DNA of 58,764 nucleotides from Acidovorax sp. MR-S7 (lineage in GTDB: Bacteria > Pseudomonadota > Gammaproteobacteria > Burkholderiales > Burkholderiaceae_C): contig NZ_DF238947.1 of the NCBI RefSeq assembly GCF_000400995.2, positions 1-58,764 on the forward strand. Reading direction: 5' to 3'. Position 1 is the stretch's first letter; each line of letters begins with the position of its first letter. The notes below the pieces were generated by a model, which saw only the letters and a program-made list of their open reading frames with translations, searched no databases and was not told where the DNA came from. Below are positions 16,445 to 24,842 of the stretch, piece after piece. A program made the position numbers and the translations under genes.

Positions 16445-17323
16445 GTGCTCAAAGGCCTTGCCGCTTCCCTCGTCGCGTCCGTGCTGTTCGGCGCGCTCTA
16501 CTACATGGCGCCGCTGCTGGCGCCGCTCGACGGCGAGCAGATCTTCGGCTGGCGCGTGCTGTGCACGCTGCCCTTCACCACGGCGCTGCTGCTGGCGATG
16601 GGGCAGTGGGAGCGGGTGGCGGCGCTGGGGCGGCGCGTGCGGCGCCAGCCGCTGCTGGCGCTGGGCCTGCTGGGCAGCGCGGCGATGCTGGGGGTGCAGC
16701 TTTGGATCTTTCTGTGGGCGCCGCTGCACGGGCGCGCGCTGCCGGTCTCGCTGGGCTACTTCCTGCTGCCGCTGGTGATGGTGCTGACGGGGCGCGTGCT
16801 GTACCGCGAGCGGCTCACGCCGCTGCAGTGGGTGGCGACTGTGCTTGCCGCCGCGGGCGTGGCGCACGAGGTGGTGCGCGCGGGCGGCGTGTCGTGGGAG
16901 GTGTGGCTGGTCTCCGTGGGCTACACGGTGTATTTCGTGGCGCGCCGGCGCATGCGCACCGACCACCTGGGCGGGCACTGGCTCGACATGCTGCTGCTGA
17001 TGCCGGCCGCGCTGTGGTTCGTGGCACGTGCGCCCTCGTCGCTGCCGCTGGTGGCCGGGCACGCGCACCTGTGGGCCATGGTGCCGGTGCTGGGCGTGGT
17101 GAGCGCGGTGGCGCTGGCGCTCTACATGGCGGCCAGCCGGCTGCTGCCGCTGGGGCTGTTCGGCCTGCTGAGCTACGTGGAGCCGGTGTTGCTGGCGCTG
17201 GTGGCGCTGCTGCTGGGCGAGAGCATCCAGCCGGGCCAGTGGCCGACCTACGGGCCGATCTTCGCCGCCGTGGGCGTGCTGGTGGTCGATGGGGCGCTGC
17301 GGCTGCGGCAAGTGCGGGGTTGA
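16445..17323 (+). CDS. EamA/RarD-type transporter
   Basis: A 292-residue integral membrane protein with ten segments in two EamA halves. It opens MLKGLAASLVASVLFGALYYMAPLLAPLDGEQIFGWRVLCTLPF, where the GWR context after helix 1 resembles the RarD branch. The start codon is GTG (16445). The substrate is unknown. Its stop is followed by a short hairpin repeat. Confidence 0.88.
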   Translation: MLKGLAASLVASVLFGALYYMAPLLAPLDGEQIFGWRVLCTLPFTTALLLAMGQWERVAALGRRVRRQPLLALGLLGSAAMLGVQLWIFLWAPLHGRALPVSLGYFLLPLVMVLTGRVLYRERLTPLQWVATVLAAAGVAHEVVRAGGVSWEVWLVSVGYTVYFVARRRMRTDHLGGHWLDMLLLMPAALWFVARAPSSLPLVAGHAHLWAMVPVLGVVSAVALALYMAASRLLPLGLFGLLSYVEPVLLALVALLLGESIQPGQWPTYGPIFAAVGVLVVDGALRLRQVRG

Positions 17324-17331
17324 GGTGATTT

Positions 17332-17371
17332 GGGGCTGCAGCGCCCGTCCATCAGGCGCTGGCAGCTATGA
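17332..17371. repeat. Short hairpin repeat, copy d
   Basis: GGGCTGCAGCGCC, a spacer, GGCGCTGGCAGCTAT: the stem CAGCGCC/GGCGCTG carries a C in place of the T of copies a-c, with the matching change on the other side. It lies between two plus-strand genes. Confidence 0.75.
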
Positions 17372-17399
17372 GAAAAGAAGCAAAAGGCAGGGGGGAGAC

Positions 17400-18029
17400 G
17401 TGGGCACACGGAAATGGACATGGGCGGCGCTGGCCGCTGCCGCCGCGCTGGCGCTGCCCGCGGGCACGGCGCTGGCGCGCGACGAGGCGCATGGCAAGCG
17501 GCTGGTGGAATCTTTCGAGCTGCCGCCCGAGGCGCTGGCGGATTTCGCGCGCCACCAGGCGAAGACGGCGGGAACCAGGCCGGCGGGCGTGCTGTCCGAC
17601 ACCGTCACCTGGACGGCGCCGCGCACGCTGGACCTGCCCGCCAGCGGCAACCCCTACACGCTGGTGGTGCGCGTCTCGGGCGTGGCGCAGGCCGCGGGCG
17701 AGGGCCACACGCTGTGGATGGCCGGCTGGATGCTGGACGGCGGTGCGCGTCTGGGCATGATGCAGGGCGCGTCGTTCCCGGACGGCACGCGCGCGGGCGA
17801 GGTGCTGCGGCTCACGGGCGCGGCCCCGCCGGTGAGTTTCAAGGAAAACCGCACGGTGGCGCCGGTGCTGGCCTTCGCCGGCGCGCGCAACCTGCGCGTG
17901 GACGGCGTGCGGCTGGAGGTGTGGTCCGGCATGCGCCGCAGCTCGTTCGTGGAGCTGCTGTTTTCCGCCGTGCCGCTGCTCACCGGCGTGGTGTTCCTGG
18001 GCCTGGTCTGGTGGTGGCGCCGGCGGTAG
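17400..18029 (+). CDS. Secreted, C-terminally anchored protein, unknown function
   Basis: A 209-residue protein read from GTG 17400, preceded by GGGGGAG. It has a signal peptide (TRKWTWAALAAAAALALPAGTALA, cleaved before RDEAHG) and one C-terminal hydrophobic helix (LLFSAVPLLTGVVFLGLVWWW) followed by RRR. The middle is probably beta-rich and periplasmic. This signal-peptide plus C-terminal anchor layout suggests a periplasmic domain held in the inner membrane. I do not recognise the domain. It is convergent with the Sel1 gene, three bases away. Confidence 0.7.
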   Translation: MGTRKWTWAALAAAAALALPAGTALARDEAHGKRLVESFELPPEALADFARHQAKTAGTRPAGVLSDTVTWTAPRTLDLPASGNPYTLVVRVSGVAQAAGEGHTLWMAGWMLDGGARLGMMQGASFPDGTRAGEVLRLTGAAPPVSFKENRTVAPVLAFAGARNLRVDGVRLEVWSGMRRSSFVELLFSAVPLLTGVVFLGLVWWWRRR

Positions 18030-18032
18030 CCG

Positions 18033-19040
18033 CTACAACCCCAGCGGCTGGCCGGGCTTCCAGGCGTCGGCCAGGCGCTCGGCCTCGGCGATGTCGCTGG
18101 GGTGCATCCTGTCCTTCAGGCGGCTGAGGCCCGCGCGGGCGCTGGACGGGCGGTGCCGCTCGGGCAGCAGCTCGTCGCGCTCGGGCGCGGCGCGGTAGTT
18201 GCGGTCGGCCAGCGTCAGCAGCATCCAGGCGGGGATGGGGCGCTGGCTCACCGGGTCGGCGCCGTGCGCGTAGAGCATGCCCAGGCTGTAGAGCCCCGCG
18301 GAATGGCCCTGGCGCGCGGCGCGCAGGTACCAGTTCTCGGCCAGCGAAGGCTGGCGCGCCGTGTGTTCGCCGCGCTCGTAGATGCCGCCCAGGCGCACGG
18401 CGGCCACCGGGTCGCCCAGCGTGGCGGCGCGCTCCAGCCAGCGCCGGGCCTCGGCCGGGTCCAGCGGAGTGCCGATGGCGTCGCGGTACGGGCTGCCGCC
18501 CAGCAGCATGCAGCCGAGCAGGGTCATGGCGCGCACTTCGCCCTGGTCGGCCAGCGTGCGCACCTCGGGCAGGGAGCGGGCGCCTTCGCCCATGCGCCAC
18601 TGGCGCTCCAGCGCGTCGATGCGCGCGCGCATGTCCTGACTGGCGCGGGTGTCGTCTACCTGGGCCGCACGGGCATCGCTGGCGGCGCGCGCGGCGTGCT
18701 GCGTTGCGCGGTCGCGGTCGTCCGCCGCCTTCCAGGCCAGCAGCGCGGCGCCCGCGAGCACGGCGCCGCCCAGGGCGATCAGCGTCCAGGGGCGCTGCGG
18801 CGCGGCCTGGCGCGTGGAGCGGGCGGGGCGGGGGGGCTCGTCTTCGTCGCCGCCGCGCGCGCGGCTGCGCGGCACCGCCTTGTCGTACACCACTTCGCAG
18901 CGCGGGCACTGCCATGCGGGCGCGGTGTCGGTGCTCTGGCGGGTGTAGTGGCAGCGGGGGCAGGTGCGGCCGCCGGGCGGCGCGGGCGGTGGCGCGGGCG
19001 TGTCCAGCGGTGCGAGGGAGAGTTCGGTGTCGGGCTTCAT
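18033..19040 (-). CDS. Zinc-ribbon, TM and Sel1-repeat protein
   Basis: A 335-residue protein. The N-terminus holds two CPRC knuckles (CPRCHYTR and CPRCEVVYDKAV, about residues 26-53), a likely zinc ribbon. A single membrane helix follows near residue 85 (WTLIALGGAVLAGAALLAW), then a short coiled region. The C-terminal half carries Sel1-like repeats (DPAEARRWLERAATLGDPVAAVRLGGIYERGEH and ENWYLRAARQGHSAGLYSLGMLYAHG). Sel1 repeats mediate protein contacts. The role here is unknown; an envelope adaptor is a reasonable inference. Confidence 0.8.
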   Translation of the reverse strand: MKPDTELSLAPLDTPAPPPAPPGGRTCPRCHYTRQSTDTAPAWQCPRCEVVYDKAVPRSRARGGDEDEPPRPARSTRQAAPQRPWTLIALGGAVLAGAALLAWKAADDRDRATQHAARAASDARAAQVDDTRASQDMRARIDALERQWRMGEGARSLPEVRTLADQGEVRAMTLLGCMLLGGSPYRDAIGTPLDPAEARRWLERAATLGDPVAAVRLGGIYERGEHTARQPSLAENWYLRAARQGHSAGLYSLGMLYAHGADPVSQRPIPAWMLLTLADRNYRAAPERDELLPERHRPSSARAGLSRLKDRMHPSDIAEAERLADAWKPGQPLGL

Positions 19041-19049
19041 GTTGTGAGT

Positions 19050-19097
19050 AAAAACGGGCTCCAGCGCTTGTCCAGCAAGCGCTAGCAGCTCTTTTTT
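19050..19097. repeat. Short hairpin repeat, copy e
   Basis: AGCGCTTG, a five-base loop and CAAGCGCT form a perfect eight-pair stem, followed by AGCAGCTCTTTTTT. The minus-strand stop codon of rluE lies inside it, so the repeat supplies that protein's last residues. The T-run makes it look like a terminator on the plus strand. Confidence 0.8.
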
Positions 19098-19657
19098 CGA
19101 TAGCTCGGCTGGGGCGGCGGATCGGCGTCCGCCCAGGCGCCGGGCGCCAGGCCCTCCAGCGTGTAGGGGCCGATGGCCGCGCGCACCAGCCGCAGCGTGG
19201 GGTGGCCCACGGCGGCGGTCATGCGGCGCACCTGGCGGTTGCGGCCTTCGCGGATGACGAGTTCGATCCAGCTGTCGGGGATGTGCTGGCGCACGCGGAT
19301 GGGCGGGTCGCGCGGCCACAGCGCGGGCGCGGGGTCGAGGCGGCGCGCGCGGGCCGGCAGGGTGGGGCCGTCGTTCAGCTCCACGCCCGCGCGCAGGCGG
19401 GCCAGCGCCTCGTCGCCGGGGATGCCCTCGACCTGCACCCAGTAGGTCTTCTCCATCTTGTGACGCGGGTCGCTGATGCGCGCCTGCAGCGGCCCGTCGT
19501 CGGTGAGCAGCAGCAGGCCTTCGCTGTCGGCGTCCAGCCGGCCGGCGGCGCGCACGCCGGGCAGGGCGATGAAGTCCTTCAAGCCCCGCCAGCGACCCTC
19601 GGGCGTGAACTGGCTCAGCACGCCGTAGGGCTTGTTGAAGCGGATCAGCCGGGTCAC
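19082..19657 (-). CDS. rluE: Ribosomal RNA pseudouridine synthase, RluE-like
   Basis: A 191-residue RsuA-family synthase: [15 protein letters not shown] at the N-terminus, catalytic [19 protein letters not shown] (the aspartate of GRLD), and [24 protein letters not shown] at the C-terminus. The size and the absence of an S4 domain fit RluE, which modifies U2457 of 23S rRNA. The start is GTG at 19657, overlapping the upstream peptidase stop in GTGA. The last residues (RKKSC) are encoded within a short hairpin repeat. Confidence 0.87.
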   Translation of the reverse strand: MTRLIRFNKPYGVLSQFTPEGRWRGLKDFIALPGVRAAGRLDADSEGLLLLTDDGPLQARISDPRHKMEKTYWVQVEGIPGDEALARLRAGVELNDGPTLPARARRLDPAPALWPRDPPIRVRQHIPDSWIELVIREGRNRQVRRMTAAVGHPTLRLVRAAIGPYTLEGLAPGAWADADPPPQPSYRKKSC

Positions 19658-20508
19658 AGGAACAGGGCCGGATCGACCATGGTGAGACCCAGCATGACGC
19701 CCCAGTGCAGGTGCGGCCCGGTCACGCGGCCGGTGGCGCCCACTTGGCAGAAGACGTCGCCCGTGCGCAGCACGTCGCCCACCTGGCAGTCCATGCGGCT
19801 CAGGTGGCAGTACAGGGTGAGCAGGCCGCCGCCGTGGTCCAGCCAGACGGTGCCGCCGTTGAAGAAATAGTCGCCCACGTCGATCACCCGGCCGGGCAGC
19901 GGCGCGGCGATGGGCGTGCCCGTGGCGGCGGCGATGTCCATGCCGCTGTGCGGATTGCGCGGCTGGCCGTTGAACACGCGCCGCAGGCCGAAGCTGCTGC
20001 TGCGCCGCCCCGGCACGGGCTGGCGCATGCGCAGGTCGTCCGGCGGCAGCGGGGTGGAGAACGTGGCCCTCACCTGCTGCTGGTGGGCGCGCTCGCGCTC
20101 GTAGCGGGCGTTGTCCTCGGGCGAGAGATCGACGGTGCGCGGCGCCACGGTCAGGCGCTGCTCGCTGTATTTCTTGGGCGTGATGCGGTAGGGGATGCGC
20201 GCAGCCTGCGTGGCGATGTGCGCCTCGCCCACGGGCGCGGCCAGGGGGATGCCCACGAGCGCCGTCCACTCGATCGCGTCGCCCAGCACCAGCACGGGCA
20301 TGCCGTCCGCCGTGTGCGCCACGGGCCGCTCGGGCCCGGGCCCCAGGGACAGGCGGGCCACGCCGCCGGGCACGCGCCGGTCCTGCGGCCAGGGGCCGGC
20401 GGGCGGGGCCGCCCAGGCGGTGCGGGCGGCGAGCAGCGGCAGGGCCAGCGCCTGCAGCAGCGTGCGGCGCGGGAATGCGGTAGGGGGCAGGGCAGGCATG
20501 GGCGGCAA
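19654..20508 (-). CDS. M23-family peptidase
   Basis: A 284-residue secreted protein with an N-terminal signal ([20 protein letters not shown]). A C-terminal LytM/M23 domain carries the zinc ligands in [14 protein letters not shown] and [10 protein letters not shown] (HLH). Such proteins cleave peptidoglycan cross-links or act as activators of amidases; both zinc-binding motifs are intact here, so catalysis is plausible. The N-terminal part looks like the beta-rich domain that usually precedes M23. It is followed by the overlapping rluE gene. Confidence 0.87.
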   Translation of the reverse strand: MPPMPALPPTAFPRRTLLQALALPLLAARTAWAAPPAGPWPQDRRVPGGVARLSLGPGPERPVAHTADGMPVLVLGDAIEWTALVGIPLAAPVGEAHIATQAARIPYRITPKKYSEQRLTVAPRTVDLSPEDNARYERERAHQQQVRATFSTPLPPDDLRMRQPVPGRRSSSFGLRRVFNGQPRNPHSGMDIAAATGTPIAAPLPGRVIDVGDYFFNGGTVWLDHGGGLLTLYCHLSRMDCQVGDVLRTGDVFCQVGATGRVTGPHLHWGVMLGLTMVDPALFL

Positions 20509-20572
20509 GTGTAGATGCCGAAGGGGTTATGCGCGAAAGTAAGAAGCCCATGCGCGGGGCGTGCATGCGGGC

Positions 20573-20578
20573 CATAAT
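20573..20578 (+). promoter_or_regulatory. Candidate -10 box of the aspA leader
   Basis: CATAAT matches TATAAT at five of six positions and lies nine bases before the 5' stem of the leader hairpin at 20587, the right distance for transcription to start at the base of that stem. No clear -35 is seen. Confidence 0.45.
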
Positions 20579-20586
20579 CGCGCCCC

Positions 20587-20676
20587 AATGCCCTGTGCGG
20601 CGGCGCATCGCTTCGTTGTGAAGCGTGCTTCGGCGTCAGGGCATTCCCACGTCAGGCGCTGCGGCGCCTTTTTTTC
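20587..20676 (+). ncRNA. Candidate structured leader or small RNA upstream of aspA
   Basis: A nine-pair stem AATGCCCTG (20587-20595)/CAGGGCATT (20637-20645) encloses a hairpin CGCTTC-GTTGT-GAAGCG (20609-20625). After an eight-base spacer comes AGGCGC-TGCG-GCGCCT (20654-20669) with a run of seven T, an intrinsic terminator. The aspA ATG is 30 bases further on. This could be an attenuator that reads a metabolite or a protein, or a free small RNA of about 90 nt. The two structures do not obviously overlap, so a switch by mutually exclusive pairing is not shown. Confidence 0.6.
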
Positions 20677-20705
20677 CATCCTTTTTTGACAGAAAGCTGT
20701 TCGCC

Positions 20706-22109
20706 ATGCGTCAAGAACACGACTTCATCGGCATCAAGACCATCCCTCCGGACGCGTACTGGGGTGTCCACACCGCACGTGCCGTAGAGAACTTTCCCAT
20801 CACCGGCCACACCGTGGCCCACATGCCCGAGTTGATCCGGGCCTTCGCCTTCGTCAAGAAGGCCGCCGCCCGCGCGAACCTGCAGCTGGGCGTGATCAAC
20901 GAAACCCAAGCCCGCGCCATTTCCGCAGCCTGCGACGACCTGATCGCCGGACAGCTGCACGACCAGTTCGTCGTGGACGTGATCCAGGGCGGCGCCGGCA
21001 CCTCCACGAACATGAATGCCAACGAGGTGATCGCCAACCGTGCCCTGGAGCACCTGGGATTGCCCAAGGGCCGCTACGACGTGATCCACCCGAACGACCA
21101 CGTCAACGCATCGCAGAGCACCAACGACGCCTATCCCACGGCGCTGAAGATCGCCACCTATTTCGGCATCGCGGCGCTGCTGCAGTCCCTGGCCGCCCTG
21201 CGCGGCGCCTTCGAGGCCAAGGCCGGGGAATTCGCCGCCATCCTGAAGATCGGCCGCACGCAGCTGCAGGACGCGGTGCCCATGACGCTGGGCCAGGAGT
21301 TCGCGGCCTTCGCCGCGATGGTCGCCGACGACGAGAAGCGCCTGCGCGAGTCCGCCTACCTGATGGCCGAGGTGAACATGGGCGGCACGGCCATCGGCAC
21401 CGGCATCAACGCCCCGGTGGGCTACACGGACGTGGTCGTCCCTGCGCTGGCCGAGCTGTCGGGCGTGCCCGTGCAGGCCGCCGGCAACCTGATCGCCGCC
21501 ACGTCGGACACGGGCGCCTTCGTCGATATCTCCGGCGTGCTCAAGCGCATCGCCGCTAAGCTCTCCAAGATCAGCAACGACCTGCGCCTGCTGTCCTCCG
21601 GCCCGCAGGCCGGCGTGGGCGACATCCGGCTGCCTGCGCGCCAGGCGGGCTCGTCCATCATGCCGGGCAAGGTGAACCCGGTGATCCCCGAGGTGATGAA
21701 CCAGGTGTGCTTCGAGGTGATCGGCAATGACGCCGCCATCACCATGGCCGCCGAGGCGGGCCAGCTCCAGCTCAACGCCTTCGAGCCGCTGATGGGCTGG
21801 GCGCTGCACAAGAGCCTGCGCCACTTGGCCCAGGCCTGCCGCACGCTGCAGGTCAACTGCGTGGAAGGCATCGTGGCCAACCAGGCGCTGCTGGGCGAGC
21901 GCATCGCCGCGTCGGTGACGCTGGTGACGGCGCTCAACCCGCTGATCGGCTACGAGAAGGCCGCCGCCATCGCCAAGTCGGCCATCGCCTCGGGCAAGCC
22001 TATCGCGCTGGTGGCCGAGGACCTGGGCATCATGAGCCAGGCCGACATGCAAAAGCTCCTGGTGGCCGAGCGCCTGACGCAGGCGGGCGCGCTCTCCGCC
22101 GGGACCTGA
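20706..22109 (+). CDS. aspA: Aspartate ammonia-lyase
   Basis: A 467-residue member of the fumarase/aspartase superfamily. The flexible catalytic loop with the signature GSSIMPGKVNP is present, together with STNDAYPTALKI and MNANEVIANRALE (the conserved N-terminal regions). It catalyses reversible deamination of L-aspartate to fumarate and ammonia in the cytoplasm. Fumarase and argininosuccinate lyase share the fold; the MRQEHDFIGIKTIPPDAYWGVHTARAVENFPITG start is aspartase-like. The ATG at 20706 follows the leader terminator by 30 bases. It ends before a strong bidirectional terminator. Confidence 0.93.
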   Translation: MRQEHDFIGIKTIPPDAYWGVHTARAVENFPITGHTVAHMPELIRAFAFVKKAAARANLQLGVINETQARAISAACDDLIAGQLHDQFVVDVIQGGAGTSTNMNANEVIANRALEHLGLPKGRYDVIHPNDHVNASQSTNDAYPTALKIATYFGIAALLQSLAALRGAFEAKAGEFAAILKIGRTQLQDAVPMTLGQEFAAFAAMVADDEKRLRESAYLMAEVNMGGTAIGTGINAPVGYTDVVVPALAELSGVPVQAAGNLIAATSDTGAFVDISGVLKRIAAKLSKISNDLRLLSSGPQAGVGDIRLPARQAGSSIMPGKVNPVIPEVMNQVCFEVIGNDAAITMAAEAGQLQLNAFEPLMGWALHKSLRHLAQACRTLQVNCVEGIVANQALLGERIAASVTLVTALNPLIGYEKAAAIAKSAIASGKPIALVAEDLGIMSQADMQKLLVAERLTQAGALSAGT

Positions 22110-22171
22110 GGTGCCATGGAGTCCGTAGCTGCCCGCGCTTTCTGGCCGGGCGCTGCGGGCCGTTTCCAAGG

Positions 22172-22199
22172 AAAAAGCCGGTGCATGCACCGGCTTTTT
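22172..22199. terminator. Bidirectional intrinsic terminator after aspA
   Basis: A perfect 28-bp palindrome: AAAAAGCCGGTGCA pairs with TGCACCGGCTTTTT, giving A- and T-runs on both sides. It serves the convergent aspA and lipoprotein genes. Confidence 0.93.
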
Positions 22200-22224
22200 C
22201 GCATGCGGCGCCGGAGCGCCGCTT

Positions 22225-23031
22225 TCAGCGCGTGCGCTCGGACTCGACCACCATGTCCAGCACGTAGGCGTAGGCCAAGGCATCCGCCGGCACGTTCTGG
22301 CGCTTGAAACGGTTCACGCGCAGCACGTTGCGGATGCCGGGCTCGTGCGTGTAGCCCTCGATCTCGCTGTAGAACAGCTGCCATTCGCCCGTGCCCAGCT
22401 TCACGCCGTTGTCGCCATAGCGGACCTCGCGCACGCGCAGGCACTGCGCGCCCTTCACCACGCCGTGGCTGCAGGCGGCGCGCTGGGGCGCCACTTCCAG
22501 GAAGATGCGCTCGCCGGCGCCGCCGTATTTCGTCTGCGGCGTGGGCGTGCCGGCCAGCTCCCAGCGGCTGCCGTCGGCGAAGTGCAGCACCAGCTGCGGC
22601 GCCGCGCCGCTGCGCAGGTCCACGCGCTGGGCCTGGGGCAGCTGCGCGGCCACGCGCTGCTCCAGGGCCATCAGGTCGCGGTCGGCGCAGGCGCGCAGGG
22701 TGGACATGGGACGGCTCACCTGCAGGCGGCTGCCTTCCAGCGTGTAGCCCGCGCCCAGCGTGTTGCACAGGTTCTGCACCGAGAGCTGCTGGCCGCCGAA
22801 GTGCAGCCGCGCGGCCGGGCGTCCGTCCAGCCGCCAGCCGGGCGCTGCCTGCCCGCGCCCGTCGTAGGCGGCGGCCAGATCCCAGTCATAGGCCTGCAGT
22901 TGCGTGGATGCGTTGGCGGGCGGCGGGGTGGGGGTCACGGACGCTCCTTGCGGCGCGCTGCCGCAGGCGGCCAGCAGGGCGGCCAGGCCCAGTGCGGGCA
23001 CGGTCTTGGTGAAAAAAGATGTGTGGTTCAT
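22225..23031 (-). CDS. META and DUF4377 domain lipoprotein
   Basis: A 268-residue lipoprotein. The signal peptide ends in the lipobox LAACGS (cysteine about residue 23). A META/HslJ-like domain follows (YDWDLAAAYDGRG...SVQNLCNTLGAGYTLEGSRLQV). The last third, VAPQRAACSHGVVKGAQCLRVREV...WQLFYSEIEGYTHEPGIRNVLRVNRF, matches the DUF4377 pattern. The domains are associated with the outer membrane and stress responses, with no defined reaction. Cysteine pairs in the last domain may form a disulfide. Confidence 0.87.
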   Translation of the reverse strand: MNHTSFFTKTVPALGLAALLAACGSAPQGASVTPTPPPANASTQLQAYDWDLAAAYDGRGQAAPGWRLDGRPAARLHFGGQQLSVQNLCNTLGAGYTLEGSRLQVSRPMSTLRACADRDLMALEQRVAAQLPQAQRVDLRSGAAPQLVLHFADGSRWELAGTPTPQTKYGGAGERIFLEVAPQRAACSHGVVKGAQCLRVREVRYGDNGVKLGTGEWQLFYSEIEGYTHEPGIRNVLRVNRFKRQNVPADALAYAYVLDMVVESERTR

Positions 23032-23122
23032 GGCAGGACCTTACCGCAGGTGCGCACACTGCCGGGTAGGAGAAGGGCGCATTCAGGACGCGATGCGCTG
23101 GTGTATCCGCACCACGCTGGCG

Positions 23123-23266
23123 GGCGAGTTGGCGCGCGGCTGGCAGGTCAGCGCCAGCTACAACTACAGCACCACCGAGGGTGCGGACGGCGAGCGCATC
23201 CGCACCGTTTTCCCGCGCCAGATGGCCAAGCTGTGGACCAGCTGCCGCCTGCCCGGCACCTGGAGC
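23123..23266 (+). pseudogene. TonB-dependent receptor remnant
   Basis: A 48-codon stretch reads GELARGWQVSASYNYSTTEG...FPRQMAKLWTSCRLPGTWS, which is the strand pair near the C-terminus of a siderophore receptor. The intact receptor at 25078-27552 carries the related GELARGWQIAGGYTYLTSKD at the matching place. No start, plug or C-terminal strand accompanies it. It lies just before an ECF sigma gene, where a receptor gene would be expected. Confidence 0.8.
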
Positions 23267-23285
23267 CGAGGAGCGGGCCTGGATA

Positions 23286-23316
23286 CAATTGAACAAGAAC
23301 CATTCTTGTTTAATTG
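23286..23316. promoter_or_regulatory. Operator-like dyad, possibly Fur-related, before the ECF sigma gene
   Basis: CAATTGAACAAGAA (23286-23299) and TTCTTGTTTAATTG (23303-23316) are inverted repeats with one mismatch in fourteen, separated by CCA. The core AAGAA-N3-TTCTT resembles part of a Fur box but is not a clear consensus match. It lies 37 bases before the sigma ATG. Confidence 0.55.
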
Positions 23317-23352
23317 CGGGCGCTACGTCCCACATTGCGCTCAGCACCCGCC

Positions 23353-23859
23353 ATGCCCACCTCCCGCCCTCTGCACGGTGAAATCGCCACCCTCTACACC
23401 GACCACCACGGCTGGCTGCAAGGCTGGCTGCGCAAGAAGCTCGGCGACGTGCACCAGGCGGCCGACCTGGCGCACGACACCTTCGTGCGCCTGCTGGCGC
23501 GCGAGGAGCCCGTGCAGGCGCGCGAGCCGCGCGCCTTCCTGACCACGGTGGCGCAGCGCGTGGTGGCCAACCACTACCGGCGCCAGCAGCTGGAGCGCGC
23601 CTACCTGGAGGCGCTGGCCCAGGCGCCGCAGGCCGCCGCGCTGTCGCCCGAGGAGCGCGCGCTGCTGCTGGAGGCGCTGGACGAAATCGACCGCCTGCTC
23701 GACGGCCTGCCTGCGCCCGTGCGGCGCGCGTTCCTGATGGCCCAGCTCGACGGCATGAAGCAGGCCGACATCGCCCGCGCGCTCGGCGTGTCGCTCACCA
23801 CCGTCAAGCGCTACCTGGTGCAGGCAGGCATGCGCTGCTACTTCGCGGTGGCGCCGTGA
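23353..23859 (+). CDS. FecI-type ECF sigma factor
   Basis: A 168-residue ECF sigma factor of the iron-starvation group. Region 2 runs LYTDHHGWLQGWLRKKLGDVHQAADLAHDTFVRLL and region 4 runs LDGLPAPVRRAFLMAQLDGMKQADIARALGVSLTTVKRYL. In the FecI-FecR-FecA scheme such a factor transcribes the receptor gene when its FecR partner relays receptor occupancy. The stop overlaps the GTG start of the fecR-like gene, so the two are coupled. A Fur-like dyad precedes it. Confidence 0.92.
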   Translation: MPTSRPLHGEIATLYTDHHGWLQGWLRKKLGDVHQAADLAHDTFVRLLAREEPVQAREPRAFLTTVAQRVVANHYRRQQLERAYLEALAQAPQAAALSPEERALLLEALDEIDRLLDGLPAPVRRAFLMAQLDGMKQADIARALGVSLTTVKRYLVQAGMRCYFAVAP

Positions 23860-24836
23860 CGGTGCCGCCCGAGGTGGCGCGCCGCGCCGTCGAATGGTGG
23901 CTGCTGCTGCAGGACGGGGACCTGCCCGAGCCCCAGCGGCGCGCGTGGCAGGCCTGGCGCGCGGCCGATGCGCTGCACGAGCAGGCCTGGCAGCACATCG
24001 CCGCCGTCAACGAACGGCTGGCGGGCTTGGCCCCGCCGCAGCAGGCGGCCATCGCGCGCGCGGCGCTGGCGCCGCGCGGCCCGGCGCGCCGCCGCGTGGC
24101 GCAGACCCTAGCCGTGCTGGCCTTCGGCGCGGGCGTGGCGTGGCAACTGGAGCAGCGCACGCCCTGGCGCACCTGGGTGGCCGACGTGCGCACGGCGCGC
24201 GGCGAGCGCCGCCGCCTGGTGCTGGAAGACGGGACGCAGCTCGTGCTCAACGGTGCCAGCGCGCTCGACATCGCCTACGGCCCCGCATTGCGCCGCCTGC
24301 GCCTGCTGGAGGGCGAGGTGCTCATCACCACCGCGCCCGACAGCCACCAGCCCGCGCGCGGCTTCGCCGTGCAGACCGCCGCCGGCGAGGCCCAGGCCCT
24401 GGGCACGCGCTTCGCCGTGCGCGCGCTGGCCGGGGGCGATACGTGGGTCGGCGTGTTCGAGGGTGCCGTGCGCCTCACGCCGCGCGACGCCGCCGCCAGC
24501 GCGCTGGTGCTGCCCGCGGGCCGGCAGGCCACGCTGCAGGCGCAGGGCGTGTCGGCCCCGGCCGCCGTGCACGAGGACAGCACGGCCTGGACCGAGGGCA
24601 TGCTGGTCGCGCGCGGCCTGCCGCTGCCCGACCTGCTGGCCGCGCTGCAGCCCTACAGCGCGGCGCGGCTGGTCTGCGCGCCCGAGGTGGCGCACCTGCG
24701 GGTGTCGGGCACCTACCCGCTCGACGACGTGCCGCGCGTGCTGGCCGCGCTCGGCGCCCTGCCCGGGCTGCGGGTGCGCACGCTCGCGCGCTGGTGGGGG
24801 CGGCAGGAGGTGGTGGCCGAAGCCGCGCCCCGGTGA
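23856..24836 (+). CDS. fecR: FecR-family sigma regulator
   Basis: A 326-residue FecR protein with all its parts. The N-terminal cytoplasmic sigma-binding domain is VARRAVEWWLLLQDGDLPEPQRRAWQAWRAADALHEQAW. One membrane helix lies near residue 80 (TLAVLAFGAGVAWQLE). The periplasmic FecR domain follows (TARGERRRLVLEDGTQLVLNGASALDI...LLEGEVLITT), then an STN-like C-terminal segment that would contact the receptor's signalling domain. Start GTG overlaps the sigma stop in GTGA. Confidence 0.92.
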   Translation: MTVPPEVARRAVEWWLLLQDGDLPEPQRRAWQAWRAADALHEQAWQHIAAVNERLAGLAPPQQAAIARAALAPRGPARRRVAQTLAVLAFGAGVAWQLEQRTPWRTWVADVRTARGERRRLVLEDGTQLVLNGASALDIAYGPALRRLRLLEGEVLITTAPDSHQPARGFAVQTAAGEAQALGTRFAVRALAGGDTWVGVFEGAVRLTPRDAAASALVLPAGRQATLQAQGVSAPAAVHEDSTAWTEGMLVARGLPLPDLLAALQPYSAARLVCAPEVAHLRVSGTYPLDDVPRVLAALGALPGLRVRTLARWWGRQEVVAEAAPR

Positions 24837-24842
24837 CTCTGC

